Positions 33,790 through 42,609 of a stretch of DNA of 64,000 nt are shown one piece after another. Location: positions 1 through 64,000 of the forward strand of contig JBBQWZ010000012.1 in the NCBI GenBank assembly GCA_038210135.1. The letters are read 5' to 3'. Every line of letters starts with the position of its first letter. The stretch's first letter is position 1. The translations under genes and the position numbers were made by a program. Under the pieces are notes generated by a model that did not search any database, was not told the origin of the DNA, and saw only the letters and a list, made by a program, of their open reading frames with translations. The stretch is from JBBQWZ01 sp038210135 (GTDB taxonomy: Bacteria > Acidobacteriota > Terriglobia > Bryobacterales > Bryobacteraceae).

Positions 33790-33978
33790 ATGGCGCGGCA
33801 CATGACACTTTCGTCGATCCGGCGATTTTGGGATAACGAAGACGGTCAGGACATGATCGAATATGCGCTGCTGGCCGCGGCGCTGGTGATCGTCGTTGCC
33901 GGATTTCTTCCTACTACGCTGATGCCTTCTGTTAGCACGATCTTCTCGAAGATCGGTTCCAGCATGAACGCGAGCTGA
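33790..33978 (+). CDS. Flp/Fap-type pilin
   Basis: 62 residues. The type IVb pilin signature is present: a short charged leader, then GQDMIEYALLAAALVIVVAGFL. Glu and Tyr follow the cleavage region as in Flp pilins of tad systems. GGGAGG precedes the ATG. No tadA, rcp or prepilin peptidase gene is nearby, so the assembly machinery must be elsewhere. A terminator follows, making it a single-gene unit. Confidence 0.85.
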   Translation: MARHMTLSSIRRFWDNEDGQDMIEYALLAAALVIVVAGFLPTTLMPSVSTIFSKIGSSMNAS

Positions 33979-34006
33979 GCGGTTCCGGAAGCTCTTCGCG
34001 AGACTG

Positions 34007-34033
34007 GGCGCGCCCGTGGGCGCGCCTTTTTTT
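34007..34033 (+). terminator. Rho-independent terminator after the pilin gene
   Basis: Two copies of GGCGCGCC (34007-34014, 34019-34026) pair across a 4-base loop and are followed by seven T residues. The T-run reaches the stop codon of the convergent gene. Confidence 0.85.
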
Positions 34034-34994
34034 AGTCCAGATATTTTTTTAGGTCGGGGCTGATCTTAGTTTGGATTTCCGGGGTGTTGAGATTTTCAGG
34101 AGTAACGAGAACTGCTTCCAGGCTGCGGTTTTTCTCGACCGGTTGGCTGGCGATCTTCTTAGACGCCGTCTTCACCGATTCATAACCCATCTTGAAGGGG
34201 TCCTGGATCACCAGCGAATCGACCAAGCCCGACTTCAGCCCGTCGATCAGTGACGGACTGGAATCGAAGCCCACCAGCTTGACCTTGCCCTGCCGACCTT
34301 TGAGAGCCTGACTGGCTCCGACCGCGCTCGATTCGTTGGACGCGAAAATCCCAGCCAGTTGCGGATGGGCGGTCAGCATGTTTTCCGATTTCGAAAGCGA
34401 CGTCGCCACTTCAGCCATGCCGAACTGCTTGTCTACGATTGCGATTTTCGGCGCGTTCTTCTTGATCCAATCCTCGAAACCTTGCTCGCGCGCCAGCGTG
34501 GAGGCGGCTCCGGGCATCACCGCCACGATCGCGACCTGCCCGGCTCCATTCAGGATCTTCGACATGCGTTCGGCCCCGAGCTCGCCGGCCCGATAGTTGT
34601 CGGTCGCGATCTGCGAAACGTACTGGTCGGTGTCGATGCCGGAATCGAAAATGATGAGCGGCACGCCCTCTTTCGCGGCGCGTTCAACAACGCTCACCAT
34701 CGCTTTCCGATCAATCGGCGCCAACGCGATCGCGTCCACGCGGCGGTTGATCATGCTTTCGACGATTTTGATTTGCCCCGTAAAGTCGGCTTCGGTGGCG
34801 GGTCCGTTCCAAATGACGTCGAGGTTATCCTCCCGCGCGGCGGCCACCGCTCCGGCATGAACCGATTGCCAAAACAGATGGGCGTTGCCCTTGGGGATGA
34901 CGGCGATGGATTTTTTGCCCGAGCGATTGCAAGCGGCGGGAATCCCGGCGATGACGGCCAACAGCGAGCGGCGGCTGAGAATCGGTAGGTTCAT
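34032..34994 (-). CDS. Sugar-binding lipoprotein of an ABC transporter (RbsB-like)
   Basis: 320 residues. Signal peptide with a lipobox (GIPAAC, Cys about 22), then a type I periplasmic-binding fold: IAVIPKGNAHLFWQSVHAG near 31, DAIALAPIDRKAM near 87, IIFDSGIDTD near 113 and GIFASNESSAVGASQAL near 217. This fits ribose/galactose-type binding proteins. The permease and ATPase genes are not next to it, so it may serve a distant transporter or a sensor. The ligand is unknown. Confidence 0.82.
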   Translation of the reverse strand: MNLPILSRRSLLAVIAGIPAACNRSGKKSIAVIPKGNAHLFWQSVHAGAVAAAREDNLDVIWNGPATEADFTGQIKIVESMINRRVDAIALAPIDRKAMVSVVERAAKEGVPLIIFDSGIDTDQYVSQIATDNYRAGELGAERMSKILNGAGQVAIVAVMPGAASTLAREQGFEDWIKKNAPKIAIVDKQFGMAEVATSLSKSENMLTAHPQLAGIFASNESSAVGASQALKGRQGKVKLVGFDSSPSLIDGLKSGLVDSLVIQDPFKMGYESVKTASKKIASQPVEKNRSLEAVLVTPENLNTPEIQTKISPDLKKYLD

Positions 34995-35044
34995 GCGGGG
35001 AACTTTCCTTTTGAATTCTTAAAATTTGGAGGGCGAGCGGGAAG

Positions 35045-36067
35045 CTACTCCGGAAAGATCCGCGGAACCTGAATCTGCTGCCAGCCGTTTCCGTCCAAGG
35101 CGTGAAGGAAGTAGACCAGGTCCTGCTTCTCTTCCCTGGTCAGCTTCAACGGCTTCATCTTTTCATCCAAATTCTTGTTCATCGTGCCGCCCTTGTCATA
35201 GAACTCGATTACCTCTTCGAGAGTCTTCATGCTTCCATCGTGCATGTAGGGAGCGGTCCGCGAAATGTCGCGCAAAGTTGGCGTTTTGAAAGCGCCCCAA
35301 TCTTTGGGGTCTTTGGTCACTTCGAAGCGGCCCAGGTCCGGCTTGGGAACATCGATGTTGACGCCGACGTTATGAAATGAATTCGCCGTGAAGTTAATGC
35401 CTTCGTGGCAGGAATCGCATTTCGCCTTCTTGAAGTAGACGTTCATCCCGCGAATCTGCGGAGGCGACATCGCCTTTTTATCTCCCGCCTTGTAGCGATC
35501 GTAGGGCGAATCGCCGGAAAGCACTGTTCGCTCGAAGGTGGCGATGGCCATGGCGACATGATCGATGGTGATGTCGCGCGTGCCGAACACCTTTTCGAAC
35601 AGGACGGCATAGCCCGGAATCGCCCGCAGCTTTTCTGCGCAGGCGGAGTGTGAATGGCCCATCTCGATCGGATTCTCGATCGGCCCTTTGGCCTGTTCCT
35701 CGAGCGTTGCTGCGCGCCCGTCCCAGAACTGCGCGAGGCTGTAAGCGCGGTTGATGACGGTGGGCGCCGACCGGCGGCCGTTGGCGCCGTGGATGCCAGC
35801 GGACGTTCTGGCGCCATCGGTAAAAGCCAGTTTCGGCGCGTGACAAGTGGCGCAGGAAATGTTGTCGTCGAGCGAAAGGCGCTGGTCGAAATATAAGAGC
35901 CGGCCAAGCTCGGCCTTCGCCGGCGAATACGGGTTGTCCCTTGGCCATTCGATGGGCAAAAGGCCGAGGGGCACTTTAGGCGGAACCGGTTTCGGCACTT
36001 CGGCGCCTTCAAGGAAAGCGCCGACCAGACAAAAACCGGCTACGACGAACAGCGACGAACGGATCAT
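35045..36067 (-). CDS. Di-haem cytochrome c peroxidase (MauG/CcpA family)
   Basis: 340 residues with a signal peptide (about 1-21). Two c-type haem sites: CATCH (about 72-76) and CDSCH (about 217-221). Family stretches include LLYFDQRLSLDDNISC, RRSAPTVINRAY, FWDGRAATLEEQA and FKTPTLRDISRTAPYMHDGS. It should reduce hydrogen peroxide in the periplasm or carry out a related di-haem oxidation. Its ATG directly follows the stop of the upstream secreted Cys/His protein, with no spacer, implying coupled expression and perhaps joint function. Confidence 0.9.
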   Translation of the reverse strand: MIRSSLFVVAGFCLVGAFLEGAEVPKPVPPKVPLGLLPIEWPRDNPYSPAKAELGRLLYFDQRLSLDDNISCATCHAPKLAFTDGARTSAGIHGANGRRSAPTVINRAYSLAQFWDGRAATLEEQAKGPIENPIEMGHSHSACAEKLRAIPGYAVLFEKVFGTRDITIDHVAMAIATFERTVLSGDSPYDRYKAGDKKAMSPPQIRGMNVYFKKAKCDSCHEGINFTANSFHNVGVNIDVPKPDLGRFEVTKDPKDWGAFKTPTLRDISRTAPYMHDGSMKTLEEVIEFYDKGGTMNKNLDEKMKPLKLTREEKQDLVYFLHALDGNGWQQIQVPRIFPE

Positions 36068-36625
36068 TTACTTCTTCAGGAAGCCGGTGACGTACAAAGC
36101 GTTGTAGCCGTTGAGCGACCACGCGGTTCCGGTGACTTCCATGATGTGGCTGGCGTGGTCGGTGGCGGCCTGGCGGAAGGTTCCCATGCCGTCGCGGCGC
36201 GGATCATGCTCTTCTTCCATCAACATGTACAGAGTTCCGTTTTCGGTAAGCAGACCGATAGGCTGGCCGGCGGTGAAGCACTTTTGCGCGCAGGCGCGAT
36301 GCTTTTCGCCATGCTTGCCGATTTGGAGATAGCAGGAAAAGTCAACGATTTCTCCGGTGACGGTCTTGATGGTCGCGCCGTGGTTGGGTTTTCCATCGAC
36401 GGCGGCGCCGAGCGTGGTCGCGGACCAGGGCTGAGCCGGCTTCTCGCCGATCTTGCCCATCGGCTCTTTGTAGGTGCCTTTCTCGACTGCCATTTGCGGT
36501 TGGAGAATCTTCGAGGAAGCGGCCTTCTTCGGTGCTGCCGCTTTCTTGTCGTCTTGGGCGACGGCGGTGGTCAGGACAGCCGCGGCGAGCGCGGCGGCGA
36601 GAAACGTGCGGGACGGAATCGACAT
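36068..36625 (-). CDS. Secreted Cys/His-containing protein coupled to the peroxidase
   Basis: 185 residues with a signal peptide (about 1-23) and a Lys/Ala-rich linker. The core (about 85-175) has GEIVDFSCYLQIGKHGEKHRACAQKC, with three Cys and two His suited to metal or haem-related binding, followed by GLLTENGTLYMLMEEEH. I have a memory of similar exported domains near cytochromes, but no established function. The gene is first in a unit with the di-haem peroxidase and abuts it exactly, so a role as its partner, electron carrier or metal donor is a reasonable inference. Confidence 0.75.
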   Translation of the reverse strand: MSIPSRTFLAAALAAAVLTTAVAQDDKKAAAPKKAASSKILQPQMAVEKGTYKEPMGKIGEKPAQPWSATTLGAAVDGKPNHGATIKTVTGEIVDFSCYLQIGKHGEKHRACAQKCFTAGQPIGLLTENGTLYMLMEEEHDPRRDGMGTFRQAATDHASHIMEVTGTAWSLNGYNALYVTGFLKK

Positions 36626-36807
36626 TTTGTAACCCCCAGATTGGTTGTTTCGAGAAACGCGGATTGGCGCTGGCTCAACCGCTCCAATCCAAACGACCAG
36701 TGTATCTCGATCGATTCGCGGAGGGCTAGCTCCGAGATTCCGGATGGCCGTTGGCGGTTCGCCCCAATCTCAATGACGTCCTACGAAATTTTTCCGATAG
36801 TGATTGC

Positions 36808-37158
36808 ATGAGATCTGTGTTTTTGGTTCTCGTACTGTGCGGCGGCCTTCTGGGCGGAGTTCCGGAAGATGTCCAGAAGATCGCCATCGGACAGAAGATC
36901 ATTGTGATTCTGCCGGATGGAAAGGAGCAGTTCGGCCGCTTGGGTCGGATCGGAGCAGCCGACTTCGACCTGAATGATGAGGCTTCGCATCAGCGGGTGA
37001 CGTTTCAGTACGGCGATGTGAAGAAGGTCCTGAAAGGATATGGCGGACGGACCATCAACGGCGGACGGGCTCACCTCGGGCGGTCGAGGGTCATCGCGAT
37101 TGTTGTTGTCGGATCGCTCGTAGCTCTTGCGTTTATCGCGGCCGTTAATTTGAAGTAA
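36808..37158 (+). CDS. Small exported or membrane protein with LSm-like segment
   Basis: 116 residues. An N-terminal hydrophobic signal (MRSVFLVLVLCGGLLGG), a compact beta-rich middle (about 24-75: GQKIIVILPDGKEQFGRLGRI, YGDVKKVLKGYGG) similar in layout to an LSm/SH3-like barrel, and a C-terminal membrane helix (about 95-113). ATG 36808 is preferred over the upstream in-frame start because the signal begins there and GATAGT lies about 5 nt ahead. It sits 42 bases before aroC. Function unknown. Confidence 0.68.
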   Translation: MRSVFLVLVLCGGLLGGVPEDVQKIAIGQKIIVILPDGKEQFGRLGRIGAADFDLNDEASHQRVTFQYGDVKKVLKGYGGRTINGGRAHLGRSRVIAIVVVGSLVALAFIAAVNLK

Positions 37159-37181
37159 GGACGGCGCAGGCGGAGGCTTGT

Positions 37182-37200
37182 TACGATAAAAGCCTCCCCA
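37182..37200 (+). promoter_or_regulatory. -10 element ahead of aroC
   Basis: TACGAT at 37182-37187 ends 13 nt before the ATG of aroC and would give a leader of about 6 nt. It may drive the aroC-def-fmt-argJ series. Confidence 0.4.
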
Positions 37201-38373
37201 ATGTTCCGATTTGAAACTGCCGGCGAGTCGCACGGCGAGAGCCTGGTAGCGACGCTGACCGGCCTTCCGTCCGGCATCCCGATTTCGACAGACGCGATTG
37301 ACCGCGAGTTGTGGCGGCGCCAACAGGGCTTTGGCCGCGGCGGCCGGATGAAGATCGAGATCGACAAGGTTCACTTCGTAGCGGGGATCCGGCACGGCAT
37401 CACCATCGGCTCGCCCATCGCACTCATCCTCGAAAACAAGGACTGGAAGAACTGGACGGAATCGCTTCCTGTCGAAGCCATCGAGGGCGGGGAAGACAAG
37501 AAGAAGCGCGTCACCCGGCCGCGTCCGGGGCACGCCGACCTGGCCGGCGCGATCAAGTACAACTTCGACGACGCGCGCTACATTCTCGAGCGCGCGAGCG
37601 CCCGGGAAACCACGGCACGGGTCGCCATCGGCGCAATTGCCAAACAGTTTCTGGGCGCGTTCGGTGTCGAGATTCTGAGCCATGTCATTCAGGTAGGCAC
37701 CGAGAAACTCGGGCGGATGGCGACTTGGGATGAATTGCGGACCCTAGCGGCGCGTGAAGAAGTACTGCTCGCCTGCGTGGATCTGGAAGCTGAGCAGCGG
37801 ATGAAAGCGGTGGTCGATATCGCGTATCGCAGCGGAGATACGGTGGGCGGAGTTTTCGAAGTGATCGCGCGCGGGCTGCCGCCGGGATTGGGTTCGCACA
37901 TCACCTGGGATTCGCGGCTGGATGGAAAGCTTGCGCAGGCGATCGTATCGATGCAGGCGGTCAAGGGTGTTGAGATCGGTTTCGCCGAAGAGGGCGCGAC
38001 CGCGTTCGGCTCCAAGGTGCAGGACACCATCCACTACAACAAGGACGAGCGGGAATTTTTTCGCGGCGCCAACCGCGCGGGCGGCCTCGAAGGCGGCATG
38101 ACAAACGGGCAGGACGTCCTGGTGCGCGGGATGCTAAAGCCGATTTCGACGCTTCGGCGTCCGCTCGAATCCGTGGACCTCGATACGCGTGAATCCGCAG
38201 CGGCGGCATACGAGCGCAGCGACATTTGCGTAGTGCCGGCCGCTGGCGTGATCGGCGAGGCGATGGTCGCGATCGTTCTGGCACAAGCATTCCTCGAAAA
38301 ATTCGGCGGAGACTCGCTGGTAGAGACCGAACGCAATTATCGGGGATACTTAGAGCAGGTACGGAATTTCTAA
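37201..38373 (+). CDS. aroC: Chorismate synthase
   Basis: 390 residues. Makes chorismate from EPSP, the last common step of aromatic amino acid synthesis, using reduced FMN. Motifs: the N-terminal FETAGESHGESLVATLTGLPSG, RRQQGFGRGGRMKIE, RPRPGHADLAGAIKY and the C-terminal RSDICVVPAAGVIGEAM. All conserved regions are intact. No other aro genes lie nearby; it leads a housekeeping series with def, fmt and argJ. Confidence 0.96.
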   Translation: MFRFETAGESHGESLVATLTGLPSGIPISTDAIDRELWRRQQGFGRGGRMKIEIDKVHFVAGIRHGITIGSPIALILENKDWKNWTESLPVEAIEGGEDKKKRVTRPRPGHADLAGAIKYNFDDARYILERASARETTARVAIGAIAKQFLGAFGVEILSHVIQVGTEKLGRMATWDELRTLAAREEVLLACVDLEAEQRMKAVVDIAYRSGDTVGGVFEVIARGLPPGLGSHITWDSRLDGKLAQAIVSMQAVKGVEIGFAEEGATAFGSKVQDTIHYNKDEREFFRGANRAGGLEGGMTNGQDVLVRGMLKPISTLRRPLESVDLDTRESAAAAYERSDICVVPAAGVIGEAMVAIVLAQAFLEKFGGDSLVETERNYRGYLEQVRNF

Positions 38374-38415
38374 ATCGCGGCGCGTGGGTTTCCCGCGACG
38401 CACCCCTTTACCGAC

Positions 38416-38931
38416 ATGATTCATCCGATCGTCAAATACGGCGACCCTGTGCTCGAGACGCCCGGCGCGCCCATCACGAATTTCAAAACGTCCGAGTTGC
38501 AGAAGCTGGTTGACGACATGTTTGAGACCATGTACGCGGCCCGCGGAGTTGGATTAGCGGCTCCGCAAATTGGAGTTTCGAAGCGCTTGACCGTGGTGGA
38601 TACGTCTAGCGCCGAGGATCCCACGCAGAAGTTCGTGCTGATCAATCCGGAAATTGTTTTGCGCTCCGGTTCGCAGACTGGCGAAGAAGGATGCCTCAGC
38701 ATTCCCGGGTTCCGCGAGCAAGTGACGCGGGCACAGAAAGTTGTGGTCCGTGCCTATGACGTCAACGGCGAGCCGCACGATTATCAGGGCGAGGATCTGC
38801 TGGCGCGCGCCTTTCAGCATGAGGCGGATCATCTCGATGGGGTGCTGTTCATCAGTCATATCAGCCCGCTGAAGCGCGACCTCATCCGCCGCAAAATCAA
38901 GAAACTCGTAAAACTCGGCGAGTGGTCATAG
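38416..38931 (+). CDS. def: Peptide deformylase
   Basis: 171 residues. Removes the formyl group from new proteins. All three motifs are intact: GVGLAAPQIG (about 44-53), EEGCLSIPG (about 90-98, Cys 93 a metal ligand) and QHEADHLDG (about 134-142, two His ligands and the catalytic Glu); Ala replaces the more common Ile/Tyr in the third. fmt follows after 10 bases, a conserved arrangement. Confidence 0.96.
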   Translation: MIHPIVKYGDPVLETPGAPITNFKTSELQKLVDDMFETMYAARGVGLAAPQIGVSKRLTVVDTSSAEDPTQKFVLINPEIVLRSGSQTGEEGCLSIPGFREQVTRAQKVVVRAYDVNGEPHDYQGEDLLARAFQHEADHLDGVLFISHISPLKRDLIRRKIKKLVKLGEWS

Positions 38932-38941
38932 GATCGCGTCG

Positions 38942-39862
38942 ATGCGCCTTGTGTTCATGGGAACGCCCGCGTTCGCGGTTCCGACGCTTGAGGCGTTAGG
39001 CACGGTGGGTCACGAAGTCGTCGCGGTATTCACGCAGCCGGACCGCCCCAAGGGGCGCGGTCAGGAGCCCGCGATGTCCCCGGTAAAAGAAGCCGCGTTG
39101 CGATTGGGCATTCGCGTCGAACAGCCGGAGCGGGTCCGGCGTCCCGAGAACGTCGAACAGCTACGGGGATTTGACGTGGACGCCATGGTTGTCGTCGGCT
39201 ACGGACAGATCATTCCGCAGTCGATCATCGATCTTCCGAAACACGGGATCATCAACGTGCATGGATCGCTGCTGCCGAAATTCCGCGGAGCGGCTCCCAT
39301 CCAGTGGGCGATCGCGCGCGGCGAGAAGACAACCGGCGTGACGACCATGAAAATCAACGCCGGCCTGGATACCGGCGATATGCTTCTCAAATGGGAAACC
39401 GGGATCGGCGCGGAGGAAACCGCGATCGAACTTGCTGCGCGTATGTCAGTTGCCGGCGCTCAACTTCTGATCGACACGTTGGCGCGAATCGGCGAGATCA
39501 TTCCGGAGCCGCAAGATAATGCGGCGGCGACGCTCGCGCCGATCCTCAAGAAGGAAGACGGCTTGATCGATTGGCGACTGAGCGCAAGCGAAATCCACAA
39601 TCGGATTCGCGGATTTCAGCCCTGGCCCGGCGGCTACACGATTTTTCGCGGAGGCCGATTTGTGATCGCGTCGGCGCGCGTTTTGGAAGGCGCGGGCGAA
39701 CCGGGAATTCTGTTCGCGAACAATAGGCGATTGATCGCGGGATGCGGCGAGGGATCGCTTGAACTCCTGGAAGTGCAGCCGGAAGGCAAAAAGAAGATGG
39801 CGGCCGCGGCGTTCTTGAATGGCGCCCAGATCGTGGTTGCCGGAGAGAGAGTCGGAGAATGA
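38942..39862 (+). CDS. fmt: Methionyl-tRNA formyltransferase
   Basis: 306 residues. Formylates initiator Met-tRNA with 10-formyl-THF. It shows MRLVFMGTPAFAVPTLEAL at the N-terminus, the folate/catalytic region NVHGSLLPKFRGAAPIQWAI (about 100-120), and DTGDMLLKWET. The C-terminal OB-like domain is present. It overlaps argJ by 4 bases (ATGA). Confidence 0.96.
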   Translation: MRLVFMGTPAFAVPTLEALGTVGHEVVAVFTQPDRPKGRGQEPAMSPVKEAALRLGIRVEQPERVRRPENVEQLRGFDVDAMVVVGYGQIIPQSIIDLPKHGIINVHGSLLPKFRGAAPIQWAIARGEKTTGVTTMKINAGLDTGDMLLKWETGIGAEETAIELAARMSVAGAQLLIDTLARIGEIIPEPQDNAAATLAPILKKEDGLIDWRLSASEIHNRIRGFQPWPGGYTIFRGGRFVIASARVLEGAGEPGILFANNRRLIAGCGEGSLELLEVQPEGKKKMAAAAFLNGAQIVVAGERVGE

Positions 39863-41013
39863 GACTGCCCAAGGGATTTCGATACGGCGCCGTATATGCG
39901 GGAATTCGCAAAGTGTCGAAGCCTGATCTGGCGCTGATCGTGTCGGAGGAGGTCGCTTCGGCGGCATCGGTATTCACGACGAACCGCGTGCAGGCGGCTC
40001 CGGTTTTGTTGGCTCGAAAGCATCTGGCGGCGACGAAAGGCCGGGCGGCGGCGATTCTCGTCAACGCGGGAAACGCGAATTGCGCCACACGCACAGGCGA
40101 CGCGGTGGCGCTCGCGTCGTCTAGATCCGCGGCACTCGCGTTAGGTGTTAGGACGGAGGAAATTCTGCCGGCATCGACCGGCGTGATCGGCGTGGAACTG
40201 AATTCGCGGCTGATCACCGGTTCGATGAATACCTTGGTTTCGGGGCTCGATGCGGACCGATTCGAAGAGGCGGCGACGGCGATTTTGACGACCGATACGC
40301 GGATGAAGATTGCCGATGCGGCTTGCGGCAAGGCGTCGATTGCCGGTATGACGAAGGGCTCGGGCATGATCCATCCGCGCATGGCGACGACGCTGGGGTT
40401 CGTCGTGACGGATGCGAAGATCGCTCCGGGGGCGCTCACGAAGATCTTGGCGCGCGCGACGACGGCGACTTACAACCGGATTTCTGTGGACGGCGATACT
40501 TCGACGAACGACATGGTTTGCGTGCTCGCGAACGGACGCGCGGGCGCGGTGGACGAGGCGAAGTTCGAGAAGGCGCTGACGGCCGTGCTCGAATCGCTCG
40601 CGGTTCAAATCGTTCGCGATGGCGAGGGCGCAAGAAAACTGATCACGATTTCCGTTGAGGGGGCGAAGACCGAAGCGGACGCGGACAAGATTGCGCGTTC
40701 GATCGCGAATTCGCCGCTGGTGAAGACCGCGATTGCGGGTTCGGATCCGAACTGGGGACGCCTGATTTGCGCGGCTGGATACGCGGGCGTCGCGTTCGAT
40801 CCGCTGAAAGTGGATATCTACTTGCAGGGTGACCTAGTGTGCAAATCAGGGTTGGCGGCTCCCATGGATGAAGCTGCGATGTCTGAGAAATTGGACGCTC
40901 CGGAGTGTTCGATCCGATTCGTCCTCAAGGGCGCGGGCAAGGCGCGCGTCAAATTCTGGACGTGCGATTTCACCGACGACTACATCAAGATCAATGCGAG
41001 TTACCGGACATGA
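39859..41013 (+). CDS. argJ: Bifunctional ornithine acetyltransferase/N-acetylglutamate synthase
   Basis: 384 residues. Recycles the acetyl group in arginine synthesis. The precursor cleaves itself before the nucleophilic Thr; the motif KGSGMIHPRMATTLGF places it at about residue 177. LVNAGNANCATR and the C-terminal CDFTDDYIKINASY are also typical. Whether it makes N-acetylglutamate from acetyl-CoA too cannot be seen from sequence. It overlaps fmt upstream and the next small gene downstream, each by 4 bases. Confidence 0.95.
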   Translation: MRLPKGFRYGAVYAGIRKVSKPDLALIVSEEVASAASVFTTNRVQAAPVLLARKHLAATKGRAAAILVNAGNANCATRTGDAVALASSRSAALALGVRTEEILPASTGVIGVELNSRLITGSMNTLVSGLDADRFEEAATAILTTDTRMKIADAACGKASIAGMTKGSGMIHPRMATTLGFVVTDAKIAPGALTKILARATTATYNRISVDGDTSTNDMVCVLANGRAGAVDEAKFEKALTAVLESLAVQIVRDGEGARKLITISVEGAKTEADADKIARSIANSPLVKTAIAGSDPNWGRLICAAGYAGVAFDPLKVDIYLQGDLVCKSGLAAPMDEAAMSEKLDAPECSIRFVLKGAGKARVKFWTCDFTDDYIKINASYRT

Positions 41014-41423
41014 AGGCGGCTCGCCGGTTGCTGTTGGCCGGCCTTCTGCTCGGTGCGATCGGCTTCGCGGATTCGGAAAAAGATGTCGCCGATGTCGTTA
41101 GCGATTTGGCGACCGCACTGGCGGGAGACAATGTCGCGGGTTTCTTGAAACACATCGATCCCGCGACACCGGGTTACGTGAAACTGCGAAACCAGATCGA
41201 AGGGCTGGTCAGCCGCGCGGAGGTGTCGTCGTCGATCTCGATTTTGGAAAATCAGGGTGACAACGCGCGCCGCACTTTGTCTCTCGATTGGTACATCGAG
41301 ATCCGGAGCCGCGGCCTCGGCGACCAGACGGAGCCACGCCGCAAGACGGTCCGCTGCGTGGTCGCGAAGTCCGGTAAGGGATGGAAGGTCGTTGAACTGG
41401 ATCCCGCCGGTCTATTCGATTAG
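41010..41423 (+). CDS. Small exported protein, NTF2-like layout
   Basis: 137 residues with a signal peptide (about 1-20, ending GFA). The mature part (ADSEKDVADVVSDLATALAGDNVAGFLKHIDP, then beta strands ending VAKSGKGWKVVELDPAGLF) has the alpha-then-beta-sheet layout of NTF2-like or DUF4440-type domains; that fold is inferred only. The ATG overlaps the argJ stop (ATGA), so it is translated from the argJ operon. Confidence 0.75.
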   Translation: MKAARRLLLAGLLLGAIGFADSEKDVADVVSDLATALAGDNVAGFLKHIDPATPGYVKLRNQIEGLVSRAEVSSSISILENQGDNARRTLSLDWYIEIRSRGLGDQTEPRRKTVRCVVAKSGKGWKVVELDPAGLFD

Positions 41424-41454
41424 TCCGGCACAGCATCTGTGGCACCATAGAGGC

Positions 41455-42591
41455 GTGGTACCAGCTGTAACATTTCTGGCCGGAATTGTTTTAGGCCTCT
41501 TCGTCGCCTGGCTGTGGCTGCGCGGCAAAATTGAGATCGCCGAAGCCCGCTCGAATGCTTTCGAACTGTCCGCGATGAAGGCCGGCGAAGCGTTCCAGGG
41601 CTATGCGGACCAGGCTCTGCGCTCGACCCAGGGAGCTTTTCTAGACGTTGCGCGTTCGACCGTGGTGCAACCTCTGGCGGACACACTCGGAAAGCTCGAA
41701 GCACACGTGCGCGCGTACGAAGGCGCCCGGAATCAGGCATTCGGCGGACTCGAAAAGCAGGTGGATTCGCTTGCTCGGGAAACTGTGATTTTGTCCAACG
41801 CGCTCCGCGCACCGCAATCGCGCGGACGCTGGGGCGAGTTGACGCTGCGCCGGGTAGCGGAACTCGCCGGTATGGTGAAGTTCTGCGATTTCGAGGAACA
41901 GTCGTCCTCATCCACTGGCGGATCCCGGCAGCGGCCCGACATGATCGTCCACCTTCCTGAAGGCCGCACCATTGTCGTCGATGCGAAAGCGCCGCTGAAC
42001 GCTTACATGGATGGAAGCTCGGCGAAGGACGACGCGGCGCGCAAGATTGCCATGACGGCGCATGCGCAGCAGGTCGGACGGCACATCGATAGTCTCGCCG
42101 CCAAGCAGTACTGGGCGCAATTTCACACCGCGCCGGACCTCGTCGTACTGTTCCTGCCGGGCGATCACTTCTTGAGCGCCGCCCTCGAAGCCAATCCGGA
42201 ATTGCTCGAATCCGCGCTTGAGCGACGCGTTTTGCTCGCCACTCCGCTGACGCTGATCTCCATCCTCAAAGGCGTTGGCCACGGGTGGAAGCAGCAGCAG
42301 GTCGCCGAAAACGCCGAGCAGATCCGCAAGCTCGCCCACGAATTCTACGATCGTTTGGGCGTCTACGTCGCGCACTACGCCGACGCCGGCGCGCAATTGA
42401 ACAAAGCCGTCGAATCGTACAATAAGAGCGTGGCATCGTGGGAAACGCGGTTGACACCGACGTTGCGGCGGATACGGGAGTTGGGCGTCGGAGCGGAGAC
42501 TCGGGCGCCGGAACAACTGACCGTGATCGCGCGGGAACCCGCGGTGGAGCGCATTCCGATCGGATCTTCCGATCTCGGACGGCCATCCTAG
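41455..42591 (+). CDS. rmuC: RmuC-family DNA recombination protein
   Basis: 378 residues. N-terminal membrane anchor (about 3-22), a coiled-coil region (about 25-130), then the RmuC nuclease-like domain: LSNALRAPQSRGRWGELTLRRVAELAGM, RPDMIVHLPEGRTIVVDAKAPLNAY, and LFLPGDHFLSAALEANPEL. RmuC limits inversions at short inverted repeats in E. coli; the biochemical role is not settled. GTG 41455 is chosen because the membrane anchor begins there and no Shine-Dalgarno is present; CATAGA lies just upstream. Confidence 0.9.
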   Translation: MVPAVTFLAGIVLGLFVAWLWLRGKIEIAEARSNAFELSAMKAGEAFQGYADQALRSTQGAFLDVARSTVVQPLADTLGKLEAHVRAYEGARNQAFGGLEKQVDSLARETVILSNALRAPQSRGRWGELTLRRVAELAGMVKFCDFEEQSSSSTGGSRQRPDMIVHLPEGRTIVVDAKAPLNAYMDGSSAKDDAARKIAMTAHAQQVGRHIDSLAAKQYWAQFHTAPDLVVLFLPGDHFLSAALEANPELLESALERRVLLATPLTLISILKGVGHGWKQQQVAENAEQIRKLAHEFYDRLGVYVAHYADAGAQLNKAVESYNKSVASWETRLTPTLRRIRELGVGAETRAPEQLTVIAREPAVERIPIGSSDLGRPS

Positions 42592-42609
42592 GATGCTGTC
42601 CCCGCTTTC

